Positions 39,001 to 51,129 are shown, numbered from the stretch's first letter. The stretch is 64,000 nt of DNA from Archivesica marissinica (GCA_014843695.1 CM026403.1:42188572-42252571), one strand, 5' to 3'. The notes: generated from the sequence alone by a model not told the origin. Numbers and translations: made by a program.

Positions 39001-42000
39001 GTCTTGATATTAAACAGTAAAGGGTTGATACAGAGCATCATATCGCCGGAGTAAATGTTCTAGAGGTAAGTCTTGATATTAAACAGTAAAGGGTTGATGC
39101 AGAGCATCATGGCGCCGGAGTAAATGTTCTAGAGGTAAGTCTTGATATTAAACAGTAAAGGGTTGATGCAGAGCATCATTGTGCCGGATTAAATGTTCTA
39201 GAGGTAAGTCTTGATATTAAACAGTAAAGGATTGATGCAGAGCATCATATCGCCGGAGTAAATGTTCTAGAGGTAAGTATTGATATTAAACAGTAACGGG
39301 TTGATGCAGAGCATCATATCGCCGGAGTAAATGTTCTAGATGTAAGTCAAGATATTAACGAGTAACAGGTTGATGCAGAGCATCATGTCGCCGGAGTAAA
39401 TGTTCTAGAGGTAAGTCTTGATATTAACGAATAACGGGTTGAGGCAGAGCATCATGGCACAGGAGTAAATGTTCTAGAGGTACGTCTCGATATTAAAGAG
39501 TAATGGGTTGATACATAGCATCATGTCGCCAGAGTAAATGTTCTAGATGTAAGTCTCGATATTAAACAGTAAAGGGTTGATGCAGAGCATCATGGCGCCG
39601 AAGTAAATGTTCTAGATGTAAGTTAGGATATTAATGAGTAAAGGATGCAGAGCATCATGTCGCAGGAGTAATTGTTCTAGAGGTAAGTCTCGATATTAAA
39701 GACTAACGGGTTGATGCAGAGCATCATGACGCCGGAGTAAATGTTCTAGATGTAAGTTAGGATATTAACGAGTAAAGAATCAGCGCATCATGTCACAGGA
39801 GTAATTGTTCTAGAGGTACGTCTCGATATTAAACAGTAACGGGTTGATGCAGAGCATCATATCGCCGGAGTAAATGTTCTAGAGGTAAGTATTGATATTA
39901 AACAGTAAAGGGTTGATGCAGAGCATCATATCGCCGGAGTAAATGTTCTAGATGTAAGTCACGATATTAACGAGTAACGGGTTGATGCAGAGCATCATGT
40001 CGCCGGAGTAAATGTTCTAGAGGTAAGTCTTGATATTAACGAATAACGGGTTGATGCAGAGCATCATGGCACAGGAGTAAATGTTCTAGAGGTACGTCTC
40101 GATATTAAAGAGTAATGGGTTGATACATAGCATCATGTCGCCGGAGTAAATGTTTTAGAGGTAAGTCTCGATATTAAAGATTAATGGGTTGATGCAGAGC
40201 ATCATGGCGCCAGAGTTAATGTTCTAGAGGTAAGTCTTGATATTAAACAGTAAAGGTTTGATGCAGAGCATCATGACGCCGGAGTAAATGTTCTAGAGGT
40301 AAGTCTTGATATTAAACAGTAAAGGGTTGATGCAGAGCATCATGGCGCCGGAGTAAATGTTCTAGATGTAAGTCTCGATATTAACAAGTAACGGGTTGAT
40401 GCAGAGCATCATGTCGCCGGAGTAATTGTTCTAGAGGTAAGTCTCGATATTAACAAGTAACGGGTTGATACAGAGCATCATACCGCCGGAGTAAATGTTC
40501 TAGAGGTAAGTCTCGATATTAAACAGTAACGGGTTGATGCAGAGCATCATGTCGGCGGAGTAAATGTTCTAGAGGTAAGTCTCGATTTAACAAGTAACGG
40601 GTTGATACAGAGCATCATGTCGGCGGAGTAAATGTTCTAGAGGTAAGTCTTGATATTAAACAGTAAAGGATACAGAGCATCATATCGCCGGAGTAAATGT
40701 TCTAGAGGTAAGTCTTGATATTAAACAGTAATGGGTTGATACAGAGCATCATATCGCCGGAGTAAATGTTCTAGAGGTGAGTCTTGATATTAAACAGTAA
40801 AGGGTTGATGCAGAGCATCATGGCGCCGGAGTAAATGTTCTAGAGGTAAGTCTTGATATTAAACAGTAAAGGGTTGATACAGAGCATCATATCGCCGGAG
40901 TAAATGTTCTAGAGGTAAGTCTTGATATTAAACAGTTAAGGGTTGATGCAGAGCATCATGGCGCCGGAGTAAATGTTCTAGAGGTAAGTCTTGATATTAA
41001 ACAGTAAAGGGTTGATGTAGAGCATCATGGCGCCGGATTAAATGTTCTAGAGGTAAGTCTTGATATTAAACAGTAAAGGGTTGATGCAGAGCATCATATC
41101 GCCGGAGTAAATGTTCTAGAGGTAAGTCTTGATATTAAACAGTAAAGGGTTGATGCAGAGCATCATAGCGCCGGATTAAATGTTCTAGAGGTAAGTATTG
41201 ATATTATGGTAAGTATTGATATTAAACAGTAAAGGGCTGATGCAGAGCATCATATCGCCGGAGTAAATGTTCTAGATGTAAGTCACGATATTCACGAGTA
41301 ACGGGTTGATGCAGAGCATTATGTCGCCGGAGTAAATGTTCTAGAGGTAAGTCTTGATATTAACGAATAACGGGTTGATGCAGAGCATCATGGCACAGGA
41401 GTAAATGTTCTAGAGGTACGTCTCGATATTAAAGAGTAATAGGTTGATGCAGAGCATCATGGCACCGGAGTTAATGTTCTAGATGTAAGTCTCGATATTA
41501 AACAGTAAAGGGTTGATGCAGAGCATCATGGCGCCGGAGTAAATGTTCTAGATGTAAGTTAGGATATTAACTAGTTAAGGATGCAGAGCATCATGTCGCA
41601 GGAGTAATTGTTCTAGAGGTAAGTCTCGATATTAAAGACTAACGGGTTGATGCAGAGCATCATGTCGCCGGAGTAAATGTTCTAGATGTAAGTTAGGATA
41701 TTAACGAGTAAAGGATGCAGAGCATCATGTCGCAGGAGTAATTGTTCTAGAGGTACGTCTCGATATTAAACAGTAACGGGTTGATGCAGAGCATCATATC
41801 GCCGGAGTAAATGTTCTAGAGGTAAGTCTTGATATTAAACAGTAAAGGGTTGATGCAGAGCATCATATCGCCGGAGTAAATGTTCTAGAGGTAAGTCTTG
41901 ATATTAAACAATAAAGGGTTGATGCAGAGCATCATATCGCCGGAGTAAATGTTCTAGAGGTTTAGTCTTGATATTAAACAGTAAAGGGTTGATGCAGAGG

Positions 42001-45000
42001 ATCATGTCGCCGGAGTAAATGTTCTAGAGGTAAGTCACGATATTAACGAGTAACGGGTTGATGCAGAGCATCATGGCGCCGGATTAAATGTTCTAGAGGT
42101 AAGTCTTGATATTAAACAGTAAAGGGTTGATGCAGAGCATCATATCGCCGGAGTAAATTTTCTAGAGGTAAGTCTCGATATTAAAGAGTAACGGGTTGAT
42201 GCAGAGCATCATGTCGCCGGAGTTAATGTTCTAGAGGTAAGTCTTGATAGTAAAGAGTAAATGGTTGATGCAGAGCATCATGGCGCCGGAGTAAATGTTC
42301 TAGAGGTAAGTCTCGATATTAACGAGTAACGGGTTGATGAAGAGCATCATGGCGCCGGATTAAATGTTCTAGAGGTAAGTCTTGACATTAAACAGTAAAG
42401 GGTTGATGCAGAGCATCATATCGCTGGAGTAAATGTTCTAGAGGTAAGTCTTGATAGTAAAGAGTAAATGGTTGATGCAGAGCATCATGGCACCGGAGTT
42501 AATGTTCTAGATGTAAGTCTCGATATTAACGAGTAACGGGTTGATGCAGAACATCATGTCGCCAGAGTAAATGTTCTAGAGGTAAGTCTCGTTATTAACG
42601 AATAACGGGTTGATGCAGAGCATCATGGCACCGGAGTAAATGTTCTAAAGGTAAGTCTCGATATTAACGAGTAATGGGTTGATGCGGAACATTATGTCGC
42701 CGGAGTAAATGTTCTAGAGGTAAGTATCGATATTAACAAATGAAGGGTTGATGCAGAACATCATGGCACCGGAGTAAATGTTCTAAAGGTAAGTCTCGAT
42801 ATTAACGAGTAATGGGTTGATACAGAGCATCATGGCACCGGAGTAAATGTTCTAGAGGTAAGTCTCGATATTAACAAGTAACTGGTTGATACAGAGTATC
42901 ATACCGCCGGAGTAAATGATCTAGAGGTAAATCTTGATATTAAACAGTAAAGGTTTGATGCAGAGCATCATGACGCCGGAGTAAATGTTCTAGAGGTAAG
43001 TGTTGATATTAAACAGTAAAGGGTTGATGCAGAGCATCATGGCGCCGGAGTAAATGTTCTAGATGTAAGTCTCAATATTAACAAGTAACGGGTTGATGCA
43101 GAGCATCATGTCGCCGGAGTAATTGTTCTAGTGGTAAGTCTCGATATTAACAAGTAACTGGTTGATACAGAGTATCATACCGCCGGAGTAAATGATCTAG
43201 AGGTAAGTCTTGATATTAAACAGTAACGGGTTGATACAGAGCATCATGTCGGCGGAGTAAATGTTCTAGAGGTAAGTCTCGATTTTAACAAGTAACGGGT
43301 TGATACAGAGCATCATGTCGGCGGAGTAAATGTTCTAGAGGTAAGTCTTGATATTAAACAGTAAAGGATACAGAGCATCATATCGCCGGAGTAAATGTTC
43401 TAGAGGTAAGTCTTGATATTAAACAGTAATGGGTTGATACAGAGCATCATATCGCCGGAGTAAATGTTCTAGAGGTGAGTCTTGATATTAAACAGTAAAG
43501 GGTTGATGCAGAGCATCATGGCGCCGGAGTAAATGTTCTAGAGGTAAGTCTTGATATTAAACAGTAACGGGTTGATACAGAGCATCATATCGCCGGAGTA
43601 AATGTTCTAGAGGTAAGTCTTGATATTAAACAGTTAAGGGTTGATGCAGAGCATCATGGCGCCGGAGTAAATGTTCTAGAGGTAAGTCTTGATATTAAAC
43701 AGTAAAGGGTTGATGTAGAGCATCATGGCGCCGGATTAAATGTTCTAGAGGTAAGTCTTGATATTAAACAGTAAAGGGTTGATGCAGAGCATCATATCGC
43801 CGGAGTAAATGTTCTAGAGGTAAGTCTTGATATTAAACAGTAAAGGGTTGATGCAGAGCATCATAGCGCCGGATTAAATGTTCTAGAGGTAAGTATTGAT
43901 ATTATGGTAAGTATTGATATTAAACAGTAAAGGGCTGATGCAGAGCATCATATCGCCGGAGTAAATGTTCTAGATGTAAGTCACGATATTCACGAGTAAC
44001 GGGTTGATGCAGAGCATTATGTCGCCGGAGTAAATGTTCTAGAGGTAAGTCTTGATATTAACGAATAACGGGTTGATGCAGAGCATCATGGCACAGGAGT
44101 AAATGTTCTAGAGGTACGTCTCGATATTAAAGAGTAATAGGTTGATGCAGAGCATCATGGCACCGGAGTTAATGTTCTAGATGTAAGTCTCGATATTAAA
44201 CAGTAAAGGGTTGATGCAGAGCATCATGGCGCCGGAGTAAATGTTCTAGATGTAAGTTAGGATATTAACTAGTTAAGGATGCAGAGCATCATGTCGCAGG
44301 AGTAATTGTTCTAGAGGTAAGTCTCGATATTAAAGACTAACGGGTTGATGCAGAGCATCATGTCGCCGGAGTAAATGTTCTAGATGTAAGTTAGGATATT
44401 AACGAGTAAAGGATGCAGAGCATCATGTCGCAGGAGTAATTGTTCTAGAGGTACGTCTCGATATTAAACAGTAACGGGTTGATGCAGAGCATCATATCGC
44501 CGGAGTAAATGTTCTAGAGGTAAGTCTTGATATTAAACAGTAAAGGGTTGATGCAGAGCATCATATCGCCGGAGTAAATGTTCTAGAGGTAAGTCTTGAT
44601 ATTAAACAATAAAGGGTTGATGCAGAGCATCATATCGCCGGAGTAAATGTTCTAGAGGTTTAGTCTTGATATTAAACAGTAAAGGGTTGATGCAGAGGAT
44701 CATGTCGCCGGAGTAAATGTTCTAGAGGTAAGTCACGATATTAACGAGTAACGGGTTGATGCAGAGCATCATGGCGCCGGATTAAATGTTCTAGAGGTAA
44801 GTCTTGATATTAAACAGTAAAGGGTTGATGCAGAGCATCATATCGCCGGAGTAAATTTTCTAGAGGTAAGTCTCGATATTAACGAGTAACGGGTTGATGA
44901 AGAGCATCATGGCGCCGGATTAAATGTTCTAGAGGTAAGTCTTGACATTAAACAGTAAAGGGTTGATGCAGAGCATCATATCGCTGGAGTAAATGTTCTA

Positions 45001-48000
45001 GAGGTAAGTCTTGATAGTAAAGAGTAAATGGTTGATGCAGAGCATCATGGCACCGGAGTTAATGTTCTAGATGTAAGTCTCGATATTAACGAGTAACGGG
45101 TTGATGCAGAACATCATGTCGCCAGAGTAAATGTTCTAGAGGTAAGTCTCGTTATTAACGAATAACGGGTTGATGCAGAGCATCATGGCACCGGAGTAAA
45201 TGTTCTAAAGGTAAGTCTCGATATTAACGAGTAATGGGTTGATGCGGAACATTATGTCGCCGGAGTAAATGTTCTAGAGGTAAGTATCGATATTAACAAA
45301 TGAAGGGTTGATGCAGAACATCATGGCACCGGAGTAAATGTTCTAAAGGTAAGTCTCGATATTAACGAGTAATGGGTTGATACAGAGCATCATGGCACCG
45401 GAGTAAATGTTCTAGAGGTAAGTCTCGATATTAACAAGTAACTGGTTGATACAGAGTATCATACCGCCGGAGTAAATGATCTAGAGGTAAATCTTGATAT
45501 TAAACAGTAAAGGTTTGATGCAGAGCATCATGACGCCGGAGTAAATGTTCTAGAGGTAAGTGTTGATATTAACAAGTAACTGGTTGATACAGAGTATCAT
45601 ACCGCCGGAGTAAATGATCTAGAGGTAAGTCTTGATATTAAACAGTAACGGGTTGATACAGAGCATCATGTCGGCGGAGTAAATGTTCTAGAGGTAAGTC
45701 TCGATTTTAACAAGTAACGGGTTGATACAGAGCATCATGTCGGCGGAGTAAATGTTCTAGAGGTAAGTCTTGATATTAAACAGTAAAGGATACAGAGCAT
45801 CATATCGCCGGAGTAAATGTTCTAGAGGTAAGTCTTGATATTAAACAGTAATGGGTTGATACAGAGCATCATATCGCCGGAGTAAATGTTCTAGAGGTGA
45901 GTCTTGATATTAAACAGTAAAGGGTTGATGCAGAGCATCATGGCGCCGGAGTAAATGTTCTAGAGGTAAGTCTTGATATTAAACAGTAACGGGTTGATAC
46001 AGAGCATCATATCGCCGGAGTAAATGTTCTAGAGGTAAGTCTTGATATTAAACAGTTAAGGGTTGATGCAGAGCATCATGGCGCCGGAGTAAATGTTCTA
46101 GAGGTAAGTCTTGATATTAAACAGTAAAGGGTTGATGTAGAGCATCATGGCGCCGGATTAAATGTTCTAGAGGTAAGTCTTGATATTAAACAGTAAAGGG
46201 TTGATGCAGAGCATCATATCGCCGGAGTAAATGTTCTAGAGGTAAGTCTTGATATTAAACAGTAAAGGGTTGATGCAGAGCATCATAGCGCCGGATTAAA
46301 TGTTCTAGAGGTAAGTATTGATATTAAACAGTAAAGGGTTGATGCAGAGCATCATATCGCCGGAGTAAATGTTCTAGATGTAAGTCACGATATTAAATAA
46401 GGGTTGATGCAGAGCATCATTCCGGAGTAAATGTTCTGAGGTAGTCTTGATATTACAGTAACGGGTTGATGCAGAGCATCATGTCGCCGGAGTAAATGTT
46501 CTAGAGGTAAGTCTCGATATTAACGAGTAACGGGTTGATGCAGAGCATCATGGCGCCGGAGTAAATGTTCTAGAGGTAAGTCTTGATATTAAAGAGTAAT
46601 GGGTTGATGCAGAGCATCATGTCGCCGGAGTAAATGTTCTAGAGGTAAGTCTCGATATTAAAGAGTAATGGGTTGATGCAGAGCATCATGTCGCCGGAGT
46701 TAATGTTCTAGAGGTAAGTCTCGATATTAAAGAGTAAATGGTTGATGCAGAGCATCATGGCGCCGGAGTAAATGTTCTAGAGGTAAGTCTCGATATTAAC
46801 GAGTAACGGGTTGATGCAGAGCATCATGGCGCCGGAGTAAATGTTCTAGAGGTAAGTCTTGATATTAAACAGTAAAGGATGCAGAGCATCATGTCGCTGG
46901 AGTAAATGTTCTAGAGGTAAGTCTTGATATTAAAGAGTAAAGGTTGATGCAGAGCATCATGGCACCGGAGTTAATGTTCTAGATGTAAGTCTCGATATTA
47001 AACAGTAAGGGTTGATGCAGACATCATGTCGCCAGAGTAAATGTTCTAGAGGTAAGTCTCGTTATTAACGAATAACGGGTTGATGCAGAGCATCATGGCG
47101 CCGGAGTAAATGTTCTAGAGGTAAGTCTCGATATTAACGAGTAAAGGGTTGATGCAGAGCATTATGTCGCCGGAGTAAATGTTCTAGAGGTAAGTATCGA
47201 TATTAACAAATGAAGGGTTGATGCAGAGCATCATGGCGCCGGAGTAAATGTTCTAAAGGTAAGTCTCGATATTAACGAGTAATGGGTTGATACAGAGCAT
47301 CATGGCACCGGAGTAAATGTTCTAGAGGTAAGTCTCGATATTAACAAGTAACTGGTTGATACAGAGTATCATACCGCCGGAGTAAATGATCTAGAGGTAA
47401 GTCTTGATATTAAACAGTAAAGGGTTGATGCAGAGCATCATGACGCCGGAGTAAATGTTCTAGAGGTAAGTCTTGATATTAAACAGTAAAGGGTTGATGC
47501 AGAGCATCATAGCGCCGGAGTAAATGTTCTAGAGGTAAGTCTTGATATTAAACAGTAACGGGTTGATGCAGAGCATCATGTCGCCGGAGTAAATGTTCTA
47601 GAGGTAAGTCTCGATATTAACAAGTAACGGGTTGATACAGAGCATCATGTCGCCGGAGTAAATGTTCTAGAGGTAAGTCTTGATATTAAACAGTAAAGGG
47701 TTGATACAGAGCATCATATCGCCGGAGTAAATGTTCTAGAGGTAAGTCTCGATATTAACAAGTAACGGGTTGATACAGAGCATCATGTCGCCGGAGTAAA
47801 TGTTCTAGAGGTAAGTCTTGATATTAAACAGTAAAGGGTTGATGCAGAGCATCATATCGCCGGAGTAAATGTTCTAGAGGTAAGTCTTGATATTAAACAG
47901 TAATGGGTTGATACAGAGCATCATATCGCCGGAGTAAATGTTCTAGAGGTAAGTCTTGATATTAAACAGTAAAGGGTTGATGCAGAGCATCATGGCGCCG

Positions 48001-49998
48001 GAGTAAATGTTCTAGAGGTAAGTCTTGATATTAAACAGTAAAGGGTTGATGCAGAGCATCATATCGCCGGAGTAAATGTTCTAGAGGTAAGTCTTGATAT
48101 TAAACAGTAAAGGGTTGATGCAGAGCATCATGTCGCCGGAGTAAATGTTCTAGAGGTAAGTCTTGATATTAAACAGTAAAGGGTTGATGCAGAGCATCAT
48201 GGCGCCGGATTAAATGTTCTAGAGGTAAGTCTTGATATTAAACAGTAAAGGGTTGATGCAGAGCATCATATCGCCGGAGTAAATGTTCTAGAGGTAAGTC
48301 TTGATATTAAACAGTAAAGGGTTGATGCAGAGCATCATGGCGCCGGATTAAATGTTCTAGAGGTAAGTATTGATATTAAACAGTAAAGGGTTGATGCAGA
48401 GCATCATATCGCCGGAGTAAATGTTCTAGATGTAAGTCACGATATTAACGAGTAACGGGTTGATGCAGAGCATCATGTCGCCGGAGTAAATGTTCTAGAG
48501 GTAAGTCTTGATATTAAAGAGTAAAGGGTTGATGCAGAGCATCATGGCACCGGAGTAAATGTTCTAGAGGTAAGTCTCGATATTAAACAGTAAAGGGTTG
48601 ATGCAGAGCATCATGGCGCCGGAGTAAATGTTCTAGATGTAAGTCTTGATATTAAACAGTAAAGGGTTGATGCAGAGCATCATGTCGCCGGAGTAAATGT
48701 TCTAGAGGTAAGTCTCGATATTAAACAGTAAAGGGTTGATGCAGAGCATCATGTCGCCGGAGTAAATGTTCTAGAGGTAAGTCTGGATATTAAAGAGTAA
48801 AGGGTGATGCAGAGCATCATGTCGCCGGAGTAAATGTTCTAGAGGTAAGTCTCGATATTAAACAGTAACGGGTTGATGCAGAGCATCATATCGCCGGAGT
48901 AAATGTTCTAGAGGTAAGTCTTGATATTAAACAGTAAAGGGTTGATGCAGAGCATCATATCGCCGGAGTAAATGTTCTAGAGGTAAGTCTTGATATTAAA
49001 CAATAAAGGGTTGATGCAGAGCATCATATCGCCGGAGTAAATGTTCTAGAGGTTTAGTCTTGATATTAAACAGTAAAGGGTTGATGCAGAGGATCATGTC
49101 GCCGGAGTAAATGTTCTAGAGGTAAGTCACGATATTAACGAGTAACGGGTTGATGCAGAGCATCATGGCGCCGGATTAAATGTTCTAGAGGTAAGTCTTG
49201 ATATTAAACAGTAAAGGGTTGATGCAGAGCATCATATCGCCGGAGTAAATGTTCTAGAGGTAAGTCTCGATATTAACGAGTAACGGGTTGATGAAGAGCA
49301 TCATGGCGCCGGATTAAATGTTCTAGAGGTAAGTCTTGATATTAAACAGTAAAGGGTTGATGCAGAGCATCATATCGCTGGAGTAAATGTTCTAGAGGTA
49401 AGTCTTGATAGTAAAGAGTAAATGGTTGATGCAGAGCATCATGGCACCGGAGTTAATGTTCTAGATGTAAGTCTCGATATTAACGAGTAACGGGTTGATG
49501 CAGAACATCATGTCGCCAGAGTAAATGTTCTAGAGGTAAGTCTCGTTATTAACGAATAACGGGTTGATGCAGAGCATCATGGCACCGGAGTAAATGTTCT
49601 AAAGGTAAGTCTCGATATTAACGAGTAATGGGTTGATGCGGAACATTATGTCGCCGGAGTAAATGTTCTAGAGGTAAGTATCGATATTAACAAATGAAGG
49701 GTTGATGCAGAACATCATGGCACCGGAGTAAATGTTCTAAAGGTAAGTCTCGATATTAACGAGTAATGGGTTGATACAGAGCATCATGGCACCGGAGTAA
49801 ATGTTCTAGATGTAAGTCTTGATATTAACGGGTTGATGCAGAGCATCATGTCGACCGGAGTAAATGTTCTAGAGGTAAATCTTGATATTAACGGGTAACG
49901 GGTTGATGCAGAGCATCATGGCGCCGGAGTAAATGTTCTAGAGGTAAGTCTCGATATTAACAAATGAAGGGTTGATGCAGAACATCATGTCGCCGGAG
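30084..49998. repeat. 69-bp minisatellite carrying a splice-donor consensus, about 288 copies
   Basis: The unit is GGGTTGATGCAGAGCATCAT, GGCGCCGGAGTAAATGTTCT, AGAGGTAAGTCTTGATATTA and AACAGTAAA (69 bp). Most copies contain GAG|GTAAGT, matching 8 of 9 positions of the metazoan 5' splice-site consensus. Common variants are GATGTAAGT, GAGGTACGT and GAGGTGAGT. The 43 nt up to that donor are open in the frame of exon 4. Higher-order copies of about 2.7 kb start near 40.25 and 42.95 kb, with shorter ones from about 45.5 kb and at about 48.84-49.80 kb. The last unit continues for about 30 bp into candidate exon 5. It fills most of intron 4. Confidence 0.96.
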
Positions 49999-50027
49999 AA
50001 AATATGTGTGTACACTGTTGTCTTCAG
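49970..50027 (+). CDS. Candidate exon 5 of gene model, overlapping the last 69-bp repeat unit
   Basis: The proposed acceptor is AACAAATGAAG ending at 49969 and the donor GTCTTCAG|GTAGGA. The exon is 58 nt (1 + 19 codons), turning the phase-2 exit of exon 4 into phase 0, as exon 6 requires. It reads (R)VDAEHHVAGENM then CVHCCLQ. The first 30 nt are the head of the 69-bp unit. The remainder is unique and lacks the TAAATG found in the repeats. The acceptor has no good pyrimidine tract, so this exon may not be used. The good donor and exact phase are the case for it. Confidence 0.35.
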
Positions 50028-50149
50028 GTAGGAAGTTGAAATATATAAAGAAAGAATATATGTTTATTTTATGAATGAACATAGTATCACAAACATTGTA
50101 TTATTTCAAGAGTATTTATGTCGAATGTTTATTACGAAAATAAGAAGGA

Positions 50150-50276
50150 AATAAATAAATAAGTTAATGTCACACTGTGAGAAAAAATGTGTAACCAACC
50201 CAGTGTGAGAACCTGGGAATTTTACTTACAGGGCAAATGCTCTACTGACTGAGCTAGCTGGACCGCTTTCACATAA
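50150..50276 (-). mobile_element. tRNA-like SINE, minus strand, with TTTA tail
   Basis: The minus strand reads GGTCCAGCTAGCTCAGTCAG then TAGAGCATTTGCCCTGTAAG. This is a very good tRNA D-arm/A box, a foldable anticodon stem (TTTGC/GTAAA) with a 7-base loop whose middle is TGT, and a T arm with one mismatch (CCAGG-TTCTCAC-ACTGG). The 3' acceptor side does not pair with GGTCCAG, so it is not a working tRNA gene. A TTTATTTATTT-type tail follows on the minus strand, as in SINEs. It lies between candidate exon 5 and the last exon. Confidence 0.65.
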
Positions 50277-50609
50277 TTTCCCCCAATGAAGTTTAATGAA
50301 TAGTAGCTATGTTCACGTGCGGGAATATATTGTTATCTAAAGAAACAAATTTATATTAAAAATAAATTAAATTATAAAAAATAAAAGAAATAAGAAATTT
50401 ACCATTGCCTGTATCAACAGATCATTCATATACACACATCTCAACCGTTGTACAATGCATTGCCTGTAACAATATAGTATTCATATACACACATCGCAAC
50501 CGTTGTAAAATGCATTGCTGCAAATACACGTATAACTGTAACATAATATACTTCATCTATTTTCAACCCTTATGCAATACATTGTCTACATCAACGTGTT
50601 TTATGCCGC

Positions 50610-50685
50610 ATGATGATGATGGTGATGTTGTTGATGATAATGATGATAATGGTGGTGATGATGGTGATGATGATGGTGATGTTGT

Positions 50686-50756
<71 letters not shown>
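50610..50756. repeat. (ATG)n trinucleotide microsatellite
   Basis: Imperfect then pure GAT/ATG triplets, with a long uninterrupted run at about 50688-50752. Frames through it give poly-Asp on the plus strand and poly-Ile on the minus strand and are not credible proteins. It is intronic, ending about 90 bp before the last exon. Confidence 0.97.
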
Positions 50757-50843
50757 ATGTGAGTTTGTTGATCCTCACCACCGCAGAGCATATGGGCGAG
50801 CGACTACAATATTCTAAGGAACATCAGTTTTGTATTGTTGCAG

Positions 50844-51086
50844 GTGCCACCCACAACACGTGATCCAGCCGGTTTCCATCACCACGAGGTATTTATTCAC
50901 CAGTATGACATTGACGACATGGAGCATAATCAAACCATCAAAGGCATCCTCACCAGCATAGACAACGGACACCAGCACAGCCTTGACATCCGCTTGTATA
51001 GCCAGGGTCACTATATAATGACCTCTTGTGATGGAATGTCGAGATGCTGGGATGGGCATGACATTCACCTTACATGGGTTCACTAA
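50844..51086 (+). CDS. Terminal exon of gene model (HQYDIDDMEHNQTI / CDGMSRCWDGH block)
   Basis: The acceptor is TTTTGTATTGTTGCAG ending at 50843, with a good pyrimidine-rich context. The exon is 243 nt in phase 0, with a TAA stop at 51084-51086. It reads VPPTTRDPAGFHHHEVFIHQ, YDIDDMEHNQTIKGILTSID, NGHQHSLDIRLYSQGHYIMT and SCDGMSRCWDGHDIHLTWVH. It is His-rich, with two Cys in CDG-x3-CWDGH. I recall a similar His/Cys C-terminal block in the same unnamed family. A plus-strand frame starting at an ATG just upstream is open here, but that ATG lies in the acceptor region. Confidence 0.82.
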   Translation: MPPTTRDPAGFHHHEVFIHQYDIDDMEHNQTIKGILTSIDNGHQHSLDIRLYSQGHYIMTSCDGMSRCWDGHDIHLTWVH

Positions 51087-51129
51087 GTCCATGATGAAGT
51101 TACAATGAAGCAGACTCTACATATAATGC

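Larger units (their letters stand above)
19886..51086 (+). other. Gene locus: multi-exon, unnamed protein family, introns filled with minisatellites
   Basis: Exons proposed at 19886-19975, 20871-21076, 24574-24740, 26945-27060, 49970-50027 (weakest) and 50844-51086. All have GT donors and AG acceptors. Phases fit at every junction (2/1, 1/2, 0/0, 2/1, 0/0), and together they give 880 nt that read through to a stop. A poly(A) signal follows at 51130. I recall a family of uncharacterised lophotrochozoan proteins with the same blocks (RTRHNDYRL, YFKP-LCY-EG, SDRH, NFA-LPTTI, AQWNYR and a C-terminal CDG-CWDGH), but know no function for it. From memory these relatives have a few hundred more residues between AQWNYR and the C-terminus. 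That part is not visible here, so the gene may be incomplete, mis-assembled or decaying. The 5' end is not seen. Confidence 0.75.

Noticed and set aside
50190..50276. Functional tRNA-Thr (TGT) gene on the minus strand
   Set aside because: D arm and anticodon arm fold, but the 3' acceptor strand does not pair with the 5' GGTCCAG, the T stem has a mismatch, and a SINE-like tail follows.
50405..50863. Poly-Asp and poly-Ile frames over the ATG microsatellite
   Set aside because: Microsatellite translation. The plus-strand frame runs into the intron and acceptor region and out of frame with the terminal exon.
50814..51092. 92-residue minus-strand frame opposite the last exon
   Set aside because: Shadow of the plus-strand exon, which has splice sites, phase and a poly(A) signal.
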